Assembly (NCBI RefSeq): GCF_004362865.1
Contig: NZ_SNYI01000002.1
Coordinates: 645,772-709,771, forward strand
Reading direction: 5' to 3'
Length of the DNA: 64,000 nucleotides
Source of the DNA: Zeaxanthinibacter enoshimensis
GTDB taxonomy: Bacteria > Bacteroidota > Bacteroidia > Flavobacteriales > Flavobacteriaceae
Below are positions 17,008-25,293 of this stretch, piece by piece. Within the stretch, counting starts at the first letter, position 1. Every line of letters starts with the position of its first letter. The position numbers and the translations under genes are program-made. The notes below the pieces were generated by a model. It saw nothing but the letters and a program-made list of their open reading frames with translations, made no database searches and was not told the DNA's origin.

Positions 17008-18171
17008 ATGAGAACTTACGGCTGCGCCATGGCGCTTTTCCTCGCATTCACTGCATTTTCGTTTTCGCAGGAAATGCCTGTACTTACAGCAAATGATAGT
17101 ATTATTAAGAGTTCCTGGATCTTCGGGCTAGGATTCAATGTAGTAGATGATTCTGGTGATGGGATTCGGGATTACACCATAATTAAGGACCAGTGGAATT
17201 ATGTGCCTTTTCCATCCCGGTTAAGTCTTGGTAAGAACATAGGGAGTGGGTTTGTACTTGAGGGAATTGCCACGTATAATCGTTATAAAGAGGGAAACAC
17301 TGTTGACGATGTGGTGTTAGCTGAAAGTAAGGATTATTATGCTATAGATACTCGTCTTAGTTATAGTTTGAACAGGCTGGTGGGGCGTTCAGGATGGTTT
17401 GATCCTTATATCGGTACCGGTATTGGCTTTACACATGCGAATGAATCTTCTAGGGTGACCTATAATGCTAGTTTAGGATCCAGATTCTGGCTTTCAGAAC
17501 GTTGGGGAATTGATATTAGTACCTCTGGGAAATGGGCCTTTAAAAGTGGAGAAAGCAATCATTTTCAGCACGGAGCCGGGGTTATCTACCAGTATGGGAT
17601 TGAAAAAGGACTGTCTAAAAAAGGAGAAGAGAAACTTGCATTAATAAATGCTATAGATCAAGAGCAGCGTCGCAAACAGGATTCTATTGCCGCAGCCAGG
17701 CTGGCCGAAGAGGAAGCCAAGGCTCTTGCCGAGCGTCTAGCTCGTGATAAGGAAGAAGCCGCCAGGAGAGCGGCAGAAGAAGCCGAACAAGCCCGGAAAA
17801 CGCAAATAGAAAACCAGATAAAAGGTTTAGGGAAGATATATTTCGCGTTCGACTCAAGCAGCCTCAACCGGGAATCTAGATTAACATTAGATCAACTGGC
17901 TGAACTTTTGAACTTGAACAGCGGAATTAAATTGCAGGTAAATGCCCATACCGATAGTAGGGGACCTGAAACCTATAATCAACGTTTATCCCAGAAACGA
18001 GCAGATAATACCGTAAACTATTTGATATCGAAAGGAATATCCGGGGATCGTTTAGAAGCAAATGGATATGGGGAATCTCAGCTGATCAATAAATGTTCCG
18101 ACGGCGTACAATGTACTGCTGAAGAGCACCGGGCAAACAGGAGGTCAGAATTTTTAGTGCTCGAATTGTAA
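17008..18171 (+). CDS. OmpA-family outer-membrane protein with peptidoglycan-binding domain
   Basis: 387 residues from ATG 17008. Signal peptide (CAMALFLAFTAFSFSQ). Residues about 30-205 are a small barrel (FGLGFNVVDDSGDGIRDY, WFDPYIGTGIGFTHA, LGSRFWLSERWGID). About 215-270 is an Ala/Glu/Arg-rich coiled coil. The C-terminal OmpA domain (about 275-387) has YFAFDSSSLNRES, VNAHTDSRGPETYNQRLS and RANRRSEF, with the Asp and Arg that bind diaminopimelate. It ties the outer membrane to murein. The start is set by the promoter. A pair of cysteines (CSDGVQC) near the end could form a disulfide. Confidence 0.92.
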   Translation: MRTYGCAMALFLAFTAFSFSQEMPVLTANDSIIKSSWIFGLGFNVVDDSGDGIRDYTIIKDQWNYVPFPSRLSLGKNIGSGFVLEGIATYNRYKEGNTVDDVVLAESKDYYAIDTRLSYSLNRLVGRSGWFDPYIGTGIGFTHANESSRVTYNASLGSRFWLSERWGIDISTSGKWAFKSGESNHFQHGAGVIYQYGIEKGLSKKGEEKLALINAIDQEQRRKQDSIAAARLAEEEAKALAERLARDKEEAARRAAEEAEQARKTQIENQIKGLGKIYFAFDSSSLNRESRLTLDQLAELLNLNSGIKLQVNAHTDSRGPETYNQRLSQKRADNTVNYLISKGISGDRLEANGYGESQLINKCSDGVQCTAEEHRANRRSEFLVLEL

Positions 18172-18260
18172 TTTATTGTTAAGTTTTCGAACAAAGACAA
18201 TACGTTTTTTAATTTCGACGTTTTCAAATAATTGTAAAATATTCTATTCCCTAACTATAT

Positions 18261-20018
18261 ATGATTATCCTCGGCCTGAACTATTATTTTCACGATTCTA
18301 CTGCTTGTATCATAAGAGATGGTAAACTTATTGCGGCTATCGAAGAAGAACGACTTAGCAGGGTGAAGCATACCGGTGCTTTCCCGGAAAAAGCTATAAA
18401 TAGGTGTCTTGAAATGGCAGGGATCACGTTCCATGACATTGATCACATTGCAGTCTCCATTAAACCAACCACCCATTGGTTTAAGAAATCTATGTATGTT
18501 CTGAAAAATCTTCGCAGCTTTATGCCTTTTTTCGGGCATCATGTGGTAAATGCTTATGCAAAGCAGCGCCGGTTTAAAATTTGGTATAACAACAATTTTA
18601 CTGCGGGTAAAAAACCTGAAGTACACTTCATAGAACACCATCTGACACATGTTGCGGGAACATTTTTCGTTTCTCCATATGAGAAGGCAGCTCTGCTCGG
18701 TATCGATGGTTCCGGGGAATGGGCCACGACCTGGCTCGGATATGGAGAAAAAAACAAGGTTGAGAATTATACCCAAAGCTTTTTCCCGAATTCTTTTGGA
18801 TCCTTTTATGAAACCGTGACCCAGTTTTGTGGGTTTATTCCCAATTATGACGAAGGGAAAACTATGGGTCTGGCTCCAATGGGCGACCCTACTGTATTTG
18901 AAGAGGAAGTAAGTAAGATGATATGGGTTGATGGGAACGGACAGGTCAAAGTAGACCTGAGCTATTTCAATTTTCAACACCTGGTTAAAAAGACATATTC
19001 AGAAAAATTTATCAAAATTTTCGGTGAGCCCAGGCATCCCAAAGGGGAATTCAAAAAACATCACCTGGATGTGGCAGCTGCTTTTCAGAAGGTATTAGAA
19101 GAACGGGTCCTGGAATTATGTCATTTACTTCATAAACGTACCCAGGCAGATTACCTGGTTATTTCCGGGGGGGTATCATTGAACAGCGTTATGAACGGGC
19201 GTATTGTTCGTGAAACTCCATTTAAAGATGTATATGTAATGCCGGCGGCAGGGGATAATGGAACTGCATTGGGAGCTGCCTATTATTTATACAATGGCAT
19301 TTTAAATAATCCACGGAACTTTGTGCATAATAATCCATACATCGGGACCGAATATTCAGACAAAGAAATTGAGAAGGCGATTGGAGGTGCAAAACTGAAG
19401 GCGCGAAAAGTGGAAAATATCGCCCGGGAGGCCGCTAAAATGCTGGCAGAAGGGAAGATCATTGGCTGGTTCCAGGGGAGGATGGAAATTGGCCCAAGGG
19501 CTCTTGGAAGCAGGAGTATACTTGCAAATCCCGCTTTTCCCCAAATGAAAGACAAGATCAATTCAGAAGTTAAATTCAGGGAAGCATACAGGCCTTTCGC
19601 TCCCTCGGCACTCAAAGAGAGTTATAAGGACTATTTTGATCTTGAAGTAGAAGCACCATTTATGTTAAAGGTGTGCCAGGTAAAGGAAGATAAAAAAGAG
19701 ATTATACCGGCCGTGACACATGTTGATGGGAGTGCAAGATTGCAGACAGTGGATAGGAATATTCATCCCTTATACCATAGCGTAATTAGGGAATTGGGTG
19801 AAATTACAGGTGTACCGGTAATATTAAACACCAGCTTTAATATACAGGGTGAACCGGTGGTGGAGTCGCCAAAAGATGCGCTTCGTTGCTTTTATTCCAC
19901 AGGATTGGATGCTTTGGCTATAGGAAGTTATATTTTAGAGAAGGATATGTCATCTCCTAAAAAAGACCAAACAGATCAAAAATTTCGCAAAGAAGAAACT
20001 TCAACCATAGAGCGGTAA
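18261..20018 (+). CDS. Carbamoyltransferase (NodU/CmcH/TobZ family)
   Basis: 585 residues, the normal family length. Enzymes of this family use carbamoyl phosphate and ATP to form carbamoyladenylate and move the carbamoyl group to a hydroxyl of a sugar or antibiotic. N-terminal Kae1-like half: LGLNYYFHDSTACII, IEEERLSRVKHTGAFP, the metal-site EHHLTHVAGTFF, and EGKTMGLAPMGDP. C-terminal half: GGVSLNSVMNG, GRMEIGPRALGSRSIL and NTSFNIQGEPVV. No signal peptide. It stands next to FemAB-like and glycan genes, so O-carbamoylation of a polysaccharide sugar is the best guess. The stop is only 12 nt from the stop of the convergent gene and no terminator is seen between them. Confidence 0.92.
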   Translation: MIILGLNYYFHDSTACIIRDGKLIAAIEEERLSRVKHTGAFPEKAINRCLEMAGITFHDIDHIAVSIKPTTHWFKKSMYVLKNLRSFMPFFGHHVVNAYAKQRRFKIWYNNNFTAGKKPEVHFIEHHLTHVAGTFFVSPYEKAALLGIDGSGEWATTWLGYGEKNKVENYTQSFFPNSFGSFYETVTQFCGFIPNYDEGKTMGLAPMGDPTVFEEEVSKMIWVDGNGQVKVDLSYFNFQHLVKKTYSEKFIKIFGEPRHPKGEFKKHHLDVAAAFQKVLEERVLELCHLLHKRTQADYLVISGGVSLNSVMNGRIVRETPFKDVYVMPAAGDNGTALGAAYYLYNGILNNPRNFVHNNPYIGTEYSDKEIEKAIGGAKLKARKVENIAREAAKMLAEGKIIGWFQGRMEIGPRALGSRSILANPAFPQMKDKINSEVKFREAYRPFAPSALKESYKDYFDLEVEAPFMLKVCQVKEDKKEIIPAVTHVDGSARLQTVDRNIHPLYHSVIRELGEITGVPVILNTSFNIQGEPVVESPKDALRCFYSTGLDALAIGSYILEKDMSSPKKDQTDQKFRKEETSTIER

Positions 20019-20030
20019 TTTATCCGGTAA

Positions 20031-21062
20031 TCATTCCGGGGCTTTCCAGTCGTGATGAGCAACCTTTTTTTGGAATCTTTTGAAAAAGAAACGATCATAT
20101 TGGAAGAGTTTACCTAGTATTCCTTTATCTCTGAGGTATTGGGCTAATCTCAATTTACCTTGAAACACCTGAGCTTTCAAAAACGCATGAATTGATCCCG
20201 CCTTGTAAAAAAGGTGGTAAAAGTGTTCGTATCGATGGTTCGACCATTTTAGTTTATAGTCGTTCTCTCCTTTTGAGAGATCGAAAATTTGGATTTGGTT
20301 CTCCAGACACCACTGCAGGTGTTTTACCATACTGATGTCACCCATATTGTATTGGGAATAATCAATATCGTAGGTTTGTATATAACTGAAAAGATGTTGG
20401 TCGTAAAGAAAATTGAGTGTGATTGTGATAGGTTTATCCTTGTCATAAATTACAAATAAGAGCGCTTGTTTATTGAGGATCATCGGATATGCCAATTCAT
20501 AATAGTATTTCCAATGCATCAAATTGCGATTAAACATTTCCTTTTCAACAAAACGTTTTTTCAGCAACTGGTAAAATGTATCGAAAATCCTGTCATATTC
20601 TGATTTTTCTATCTCTCCGTGGTAAAAACAGTATCTTATATCCGCGTCGGATTCTAATTTCCTCTGTTTTGATCGCAGGTTCTTCCGATTGCGTGTACTC
20701 AGTTGCTGCAGGAGAAATTCATCAAGGGATTTATAATCTCTCAGGTCGACCATGAACCCTGGATATTGTCGGATTTTTATTGATTGATATGAATCGGATA
20801 GTACTCCAATTTCCAATTTGAGGTAGTCAGGGATATCCATGATCTGGAAAACGGTATTATCAAAAAAGTCCTTGGAATTGTTGGATTGAGGATACCAGGT
20901 TTTGCCTAAAAGTTTATGTAAAAATTTATGGCGGTATACCGGTGCACACAAGTGATTAAAGTACAAATCAAAAAGGAAATTGTAGGACGGAACGGCTAGC
21001 AGCCGTTTTGGCCAACTTGGAATTGAATGTTCATTCCAAAAGTCAATAAAGGGCTCCTTCAT
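20031..21062 (-). CDS. FemAB/GNAT-like acyltransferase 1 (Acetyltransf_6/BioF2-like)
   Basis: 343 residues. The centre and C-terminal half carry the pattern of FemAB-type GNAT proteins: LSTRNRKNLRSKQRKLE (about 123-139, a basic helix), YYELAYPMILNKQALLFVIYDKDKPI and DLSKGENDYKLKWS (about 277-290). No signal peptide. The same architecture recurs in the two upstream genes, which suggests paralogues. Such proteins can transfer aminoacyl or acyl groups onto amino sugars or cell-wall peptides; the real donor is unknown. Last gene of a five-gene minus-strand row from 25122. Confidence 0.75.
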   Translation of the reverse strand: MKEPFIDFWNEHSIPSWPKRLLAVPSYNFLFDLYFNHLCAPVYRHKFLHKLLGKTWYPQSNNSKDFFDNTVFQIMDIPDYLKLEIGVLSDSYQSIKIRQYPGFMVDLRDYKSLDEFLLQQLSTRNRKNLRSKQRKLESDADIRYCFYHGEIEKSEYDRIFDTFYQLLKKRFVEKEMFNRNLMHWKYYYELAYPMILNKQALLFVIYDKDKPITITLNFLYDQHLFSYIQTYDIDYSQYNMGDISMVKHLQWCLENQIQIFDLSKGENDYKLKWSNHRYEHFYHLFYKAGSIHAFLKAQVFQGKLRLAQYLRDKGILGKLFQYDRFFFKRFQKKVAHHDWKAPE

Positions 21063-21117
21063 AATGTGCTTAAGCCGGTTACCCCGGGTTCTTAAATAAG
21101 TTATCTCTCAAATATAC

Positions 21118-22389
21118 TTAATTCAGGGTTAGTAGTTTGTTCGACTCATTACCTGATATAAAAAAGGTGTTCTTTTGATCCTTGATCTGGTAAACCTCGA
21201 TAGAATTATAGGTATCTGTAGATAGATAGAGAAAATCGAAAATTATTGGTCTCAACCATTGGTTTCTCTCATCTTTCAGAGGTAACCGAACCAGTGTGTC
21301 CTGGGAAGGAGCAGAGTCTATGTCAGAGAATTGATAAGCTGTGGGCTTCTCCGTTTTTTTCGTCCTGTTTTTCAATGAATAGGTGAACTTATGGAATCGT
21401 TCGTTGATCCCTTTCTTTCTCAAATTTTGTTTTTGCTCATACCACCATTTTAAACCAGACGCAATGCACCTTGCTTTGAACGATGTCTTGTCGTAATAAA
21501 TATGGTATTCAAATGGATATTCAAGGCTGGACCATCTTGTTTTGTAATCAAAATATCCTTTAGAGAAGTCAAATGTCTTGAATCCATTTTCCAGGCTCCA
21601 TTCAATCAGTTTCATTATGGTGACTGAACCTAAGTGGAATTTAAAAAAATCAATATCGAATACTGTTATTGCATCGAACAAAATGTCTTCTGAAAAGAAA
21701 TTTAAGGTAACACCGATAGGCTGGTCACCATGGTAAATTACATAAAGACCAGCTGTGCCTTCTAAGATCATGGGGTAGGTGACATCATGATAAAATGACC
21801 ACTCCTTGGGATCCAGATTATTATTGGTGATTTCTTTATCGTTAAACCGCTTTTCCAGTAAATTTCTGAAATAATTAAAAATAGAATCAAATTCTTCTTT
21901 ACTGATCTCACCACGGAACATCCGATACCGGATGTCAAAACTTGCCTCTAATCGTTTCTTATACTTATTGAGCTTATACCTACTGCTTTTGCTAAATTTT
22001 TTACCCATAAAATCAGCCAGGTCCTTATAAGGAGAAAGGTCGATAAGAAACCCAGGATACTGGGTGACTTTATAGTTGCCGAGATTGGGTTCGGAAGTAG
22101 TGGTATCAACATTGAAATAATCCGGAACATCATGGATCAAAAAAACCTTATTCTTCCAAGATTCACTATTGTTTTTATCAAAAGTGTACGATATACCTTT
22201 AGTATGGTTCGCCCCTACATTGGTATAGACCGGAATTTTTCCTGTTCTATAGAATTGCAAGTCTTTGAATGGACCCCGCAATATATTAGTAGAATCATTA
22301 CTGAAATGTTTCAACCATATTTTGGTGAACGTATTCGTGGTGAACGGGTTAAGGTTCATTGTTTCGGGGAATATGTGATTATTTTTCAT
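21118..22389 (-). CDS. FemAB/GNAT-like acyltransferase 2
   Basis: 423 residues, paralogous to the downstream gene: both share a QYPGFxxDL motif, an acceptor-side RKNL/RYKLNKYKKRLE basic helix, YPMILEGTAGLYVIYHGDQPIGVTLNFF and DFSKGYFDYKTRWSSLEYPFEYH. A C-terminal extension of about 80 residues (after about 345) is not seen in the other copies. The start at 22389 overlaps the end of the third acyltransferase gene by 11 nt, indicating one transcript. No membrane segment or signal peptide. Acyl donor and acceptor unknown. Confidence 0.75.
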   Translation of the reverse strand: MKNNHIFPETMNLNPFTTNTFTKIWLKHFSNDSTNILRGPFKDLQFYRTGKIPVYTNVGANHTKGISYTFDKNNSESWKNKVFLIHDVPDYFNVDTTTSEPNLGNYKVTQYPGFLIDLSPYKDLADFMGKKFSKSSRYKLNKYKKRLEASFDIRYRMFRGEISKEEFDSIFNYFRNLLEKRFNDKEITNNNLDPKEWSFYHDVTYPMILEGTAGLYVIYHGDQPIGVTLNFFSEDILFDAITVFDIDFFKFHLGSVTIMKLIEWSLENGFKTFDFSKGYFDYKTRWSSLEYPFEYHIYYDKTSFKARCIASGLKWWYEQKQNLRKKGINERFHKFTYSLKNRTKKTEKPTAYQFSDIDSAPSQDTLVRLPLKDERNQWLRPIIFDFLYLSTDTYNSIEVYQIKDQKNTFFISGNESNKLLTLN

Positions 22390-23443
22390 TTTCTGTCTCG
22401 GAAGTCTCTACCCTGTAGAGAGGAAAGAAATCCTGCAGCTGAGAAGATATAGCGGGGGCAGTTTCTTTGAGATGTTCTTTGGAGAGTTTTTCATAAATTT
22501 CCTGGTTGACTACATAACGCCACAAATTGAAATCTTTAACATCTTTGGAGTATCCTGCTTTAAATCTGAATAAGGAGTCCTCCTTATTCCCCACGCCACC
22601 GCCAAGATTAAAATAGGAGTATCCTTCACGGGTCGACTCTTCCCTCACGATCTCTAATAATAATTTAATTGGATTGAGTTTAAGATACTCATCTTTTAAA
22701 CCGGAGAGATGATAATTGACCATTTGATTTTTCATGATGAAAAGTGCTCCGGCTGCAATTTCATTGGATTCTTTATCAAGGGCGATTAGTAGTTTTTTAT
22801 CAAAGTATTCACTCTTCATGAAGTTGAAGAAATAATCAGCATCAAAGAAATATTTTTCTTTCGCATTCACTCGTTTCATGGTTTCCGTATACATCTCAAT
22901 AAAAGCCCTGATCTCATCGTCGGTATCAACTTCCTTCACCTTATAGGTTCTGCGGCATTTATTAATGTAGGTTCGCAATCGGCGGTTATAATACTGTTGC
23001 TGCTCTTCATCCGATAGACCGAGGTTAATACTCACCACTTTCCCGGGGCTTACAATTTCACCCATCTTACTCAGTAGTTCAGTTTGATATGAGATAAAGG
23101 GATGGAGTCTTGAAAAGATAGAAACAATGTTGTTCTTATTAAAAAGAGCATCTAACTCCTCTTTAAAATTAGAAGTATTTGCCTTTCTGACCCTGCAATC
23201 CCTGCACAGGGGGCCGGAATAACCATATACTGAAGTTGCATCCTTATAATCAGTTCCTTCTATACTGCGTATCAATAGTGGTAAAGCGATCACCTGTTCA
23301 TCGTCACTGTACTTGATCAATACGGGGGTTTCATCAATTCCTTTAGAAATATGATGATAATCATAGGTATGGTATACGTCAGCATCAATAAAAGAACCGA
23401 TTACCTCGTTCCAGGAATCTTTATCCTTAATAATCTTTATCAT
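22379..23443 (-). CDS. FemAB/GNAT-like peptidoglycan-bridge-type acyltransferase 3
   Basis: 354 residues. Closer to classical FemAB/FemX-like GNAT proteins than its two neighbours: YGYSGPL near 85, YYNRRLRTYINKCRRTYKVKEV near 165-186, KEKYFFDADYFFNF, IAAGALFIMKNQMVNYHLSG (the acyl-binding fold) and YFNLGGGVGNKEDSLFRFKAGYSKD (about 288-312), a common ending in GNATs used for capsule and lipopolysaccharide decoration. CCRDCR-like cysteines are present near residue 95. Overlaps the next gene. Substrate unknown. Confidence 0.8.
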   Translation of the reverse strand: MIKIIKDKDSWNEVIGSFIDADVYHTYDYHHISKGIDETPVLIKYSDDEQVIALPLLIRSIEGTDYKDATSVYGYSGPLCRDCRVRKANTSNFKEELDALFNKNNIVSIFSRLHPFISYQTELLSKMGEIVSPGKVVSINLGLSDEEQQQYYNRRLRTYINKCRRTYKVKEVDTDDEIRAFIEMYTETMKRVNAKEKYFFDADYFFNFMKSEYFDKKLLIALDKESNEIAAGALFIMKNQMVNYHLSGLKDEYLKLNPIKLLLEIVREESTREGYSYFNLGGGVGNKEDSLFRFKAGYSKDVKDFNLWRYVVNQEIYEKLSKEHLKETAPAISSQLQDFFPLYRVETSETENEK

Positions 23444-23489
23444 TCGATTAAATATCTTTTCGTTAAGACCCGGGGCGGTCCATTTGTTT

Positions 23490-24170
23490 TTAAATTATCC
23501 GAATCTCATGGAAAGAACCTACCAGGTAATGAGGTCTCAGTCGTTCTTCTTCCATGTATTTATATCCCTCTTTATGGATATTTTTACCATTATCGATCAA
23601 CCCAATGGTAGTCCAGGATAATTGGTTTGGACTTAAAAAATCTTTTTTAAAATTATCAGCGATATAATAGTATTTATTGAAACCTTCATTGGTCTCAAAA
23701 ACATCAAAATTTCTTCTATTTGGTTTTTCAGTTCCGATTTCTTCTGAGATAATGATTTGTTTAAAAAACTCAGTTATTCCTAAAGCTTCAATTTTATTTC
23801 TTTGAGTAAGTGATCTTCCATCGGTAAGAATGCCGAGAGAGCCTCCATTTTTCCTTATATCTTTTAATAATTGCTCTGCACCATCAAACAGGGAAATATC
23901 AGGTTTATGATATCGGTACATTTTGAGTAAATCATTTTTTTCACAGCCGTAGGTTGCTGATAGCCATTCAAATACATCTTTTCCGCAGCGATATCGTGAA
24001 AACATAGAGCTAAATAATAATTTCCATTCATCTGGCCTGATCTTTTTCGCGATCAATTCATAGGCAGATCTTAGAAAATCAATTTCATTGTAAAGCGTAT
24101 CATCCAGATCAAAAACGATCAGCGTTTGTTCATCAACCTTGATATCCACGGACCAGTATTTCATCATCAT
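23490..24170 (-). CDS. HAD-superfamily phosphatase
   Basis: 226 residues with all four HAD motifs: D21-L-D23-D-T (VFDLDDTLYN), ILTDGRS (motif II), GTEKPNRRNFD (motif III lysine) and YYIADNFKKDF (motif IV). A small helical cap lies between about 40 and 95 (subclass C1). The first three codons are all ATG, and the gene overlaps the upstream ATP-grasp gene by 32-38 nt, so the two are almost certainly made together. Likely removes phosphate from a small metabolite linked to the ATP-grasp reaction. Substrate not known. Confidence 0.85.
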   Translation of the reverse strand: MMMKYWSVDIKVDEQTLIVFDLDDTLYNEIDFLRSAYELIAKKIRPDEWKLLFSSMFSRYRCGKDVFEWLSATYGCEKNDLLKMYRYHKPDISLFDGAEQLLKDIRKNGGSLGILTDGRSLTQRNKIEALGITEFFKQIIISEEIGTEKPNRRNFDVFETNEGFNKYYYIADNFKKDFLSPNQLSWTTIGLIDNGKNIHKEGYKYMEEERLRPHYLVGSFHEIRII

Positions 24171-25101
24171 ATCTTAACATCAGCAACCGATCTTCCCAAC
24201 AGTCAAAATTTTCGTCTATGTTTTTATCTTGTAAATATTCCTCAATGATCCATTTTGGGTAATTTGCCCCGGCTAAATATGTCAGAGGGAATCCACCCCC
24301 AAACCTTGGATTGATCTCTATTCCATATATCTCCTGGGTTTGCTTATGTTTAAAAAATTGTGATGTCAGGCATCCTACGGCCCCCTCTATATAGCTAAGG
24401 TGATTTCTTAGAAAGTCCACCATAATACCGCGCTCTGTAAGTCCTTTATTTACTTCCCCATCTCTGACTTCGAGCCGTTTTCTCGGGACAGCGCACTTAA
24501 GCCTGTGATTTTTATCGTAATAAAGGTCACAAGTATATTCATCAAATAAATCGTGATCTAAATATTCCAGGAACATCAATTTATCATTATTGAAATGATA
24601 ATCTTTTAACTCTTCCTGCTTTCTGATGAGGTAGGTGTCCACACTTCTGCTTCCATCCGAGGGTTTAATAAACATGGGGAGCGTATAATCCTCCTTGCTG
24701 TATTCCTTGGCCACAGCAATATTATGATCTCTGAAAAATTGATGAATTACCCGTTTATCACGACATTTGGAAATAAATGCCTCTGTGGCAATTACGGTCT
24801 TGATTCCCTGGGATTCCAATTCACCTTTGTGCCGGGACAATACAGCCAGTTCTGTATCTATCGTTGGAATAAGCAGGGAGATCTCTCTTCGTTTACACTC
24901 CCTGATTAGGATGTTAATATATTCCGAATCATTCAGGTAAGGCACTTTGAAGGCATCATCGGCTACATGACAAGCAGCAGCTTCGACAGGGTTGGCATCA
25001 GCTGCAACAACCTTTCCGCCCGGGAATATTTTCTGTAATTCCTTTTGAAAGGACCTGACCAGCGAAACTCGGCGACCGGCAGATGTAATTAGTATATTCA
25101 T
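24133..25101 (-). CDS. ATP-grasp ligase (CarB/PylC-like fold)
   Basis: 322 residues from ATG 25101 (MNILITSAGRRVSLVRSFQ); an ATG seven codons earlier at 25122 is the alternative. N-terminal PreATP-grasp Rossmann region (VVAADANPVEAAACHVAD, LLIPTIDTELAVLS), then the ATP-grasp fold: MFIKPSDGSRSVDTYLI (lysine for ATP), LMFLEYLDHDLFDEYTCDL and EINPRFGGGFPLTY with the Mg-binding Glu/Asn. ATP-grasp enzymes activate a carboxylate as acyl phosphate and join it to an amine. Together with three FemAB-like genes this may create an amide on a sugar. First gene of the row that ends at 20031. Confidence 0.85.
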   Translation of the reverse strand: MNILITSAGRRVSLVRSFQKELQKIFPGGKVVAADANPVEAAACHVADDAFKVPYLNDSEYINILIRECKRREISLLIPTIDTELAVLSRHKGELESQGIKTVIATEAFISKCRDKRVIHQFFRDHNIAVAKEYSKEDYTLPMFIKPSDGSRSVDTYLIRKQEELKDYHFNNDKLMFLEYLDHDLFDEYTCDLYYDKNHRLKCAVPRKRLEVRDGEVNKGLTERGIMVDFLRNHLSYIEGAVGCLTSQFFKHKQTQEIYGIEINPRFGGGFPLTYLAGANYPKWIIEEYLQDKNIDENFDCWEDRLLMLRYDDEILVRGYQG

Positions 25102-25127
25102 GATAGGCTTAGTAGAAATCATACTAA

Positions 25128-25144
25128 TAGAGGTCCAACCTCTA
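25128..25144. repeat. Perfect inverted repeat TAGAGGT-CCA-ACCTCTA
   Basis: 7-bp arms with a 3-nt centre in the divergent gap between the ATP-grasp gene (minus) and the COG5610-type gene (plus). Could be an operator or part of the minus-strand leader. No T-run on either side. Confidence 0.5.
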
Positions 25145-25196
25145 TTTAAAATAAGATTGTTTTCTTCTAATTAGCGGATTTATATATTCAATTATC

Positions 25197-25204
25197 TATT
25201 TTTG
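25197..25204 (+). promoter_or_regulatory. -7 box TATTTTTG before the COG5610-type gene
   Basis: Matches TAnnTTTG. The expected transcript start (about 25211) leaves only about 8 nt ahead of the TTG at 25219, favouring the ATG at 25294 or 25303 as the true start. Confidence 0.4.
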
Positions 25205-25293
25205 CGACACTTTTCTGTTTGATACCATTCAAAATAACTTCAATCGAGAACTACCGGTTAAATCGGTCTCATACAGAACTATGTATTAATGAA

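Noticed and set aside
18172..18260. TAATTTCG as promoter of the carbamoyltransferase gene
   Set aside because: One mismatch in the conserved TTTG part and no TTG at proper distance; left out of the features.
18255..18980. 241-codon open frame on the minus strand
   Set aside because: Antisense to the first part of the carbamoyltransferase gene, which has full family motifs.
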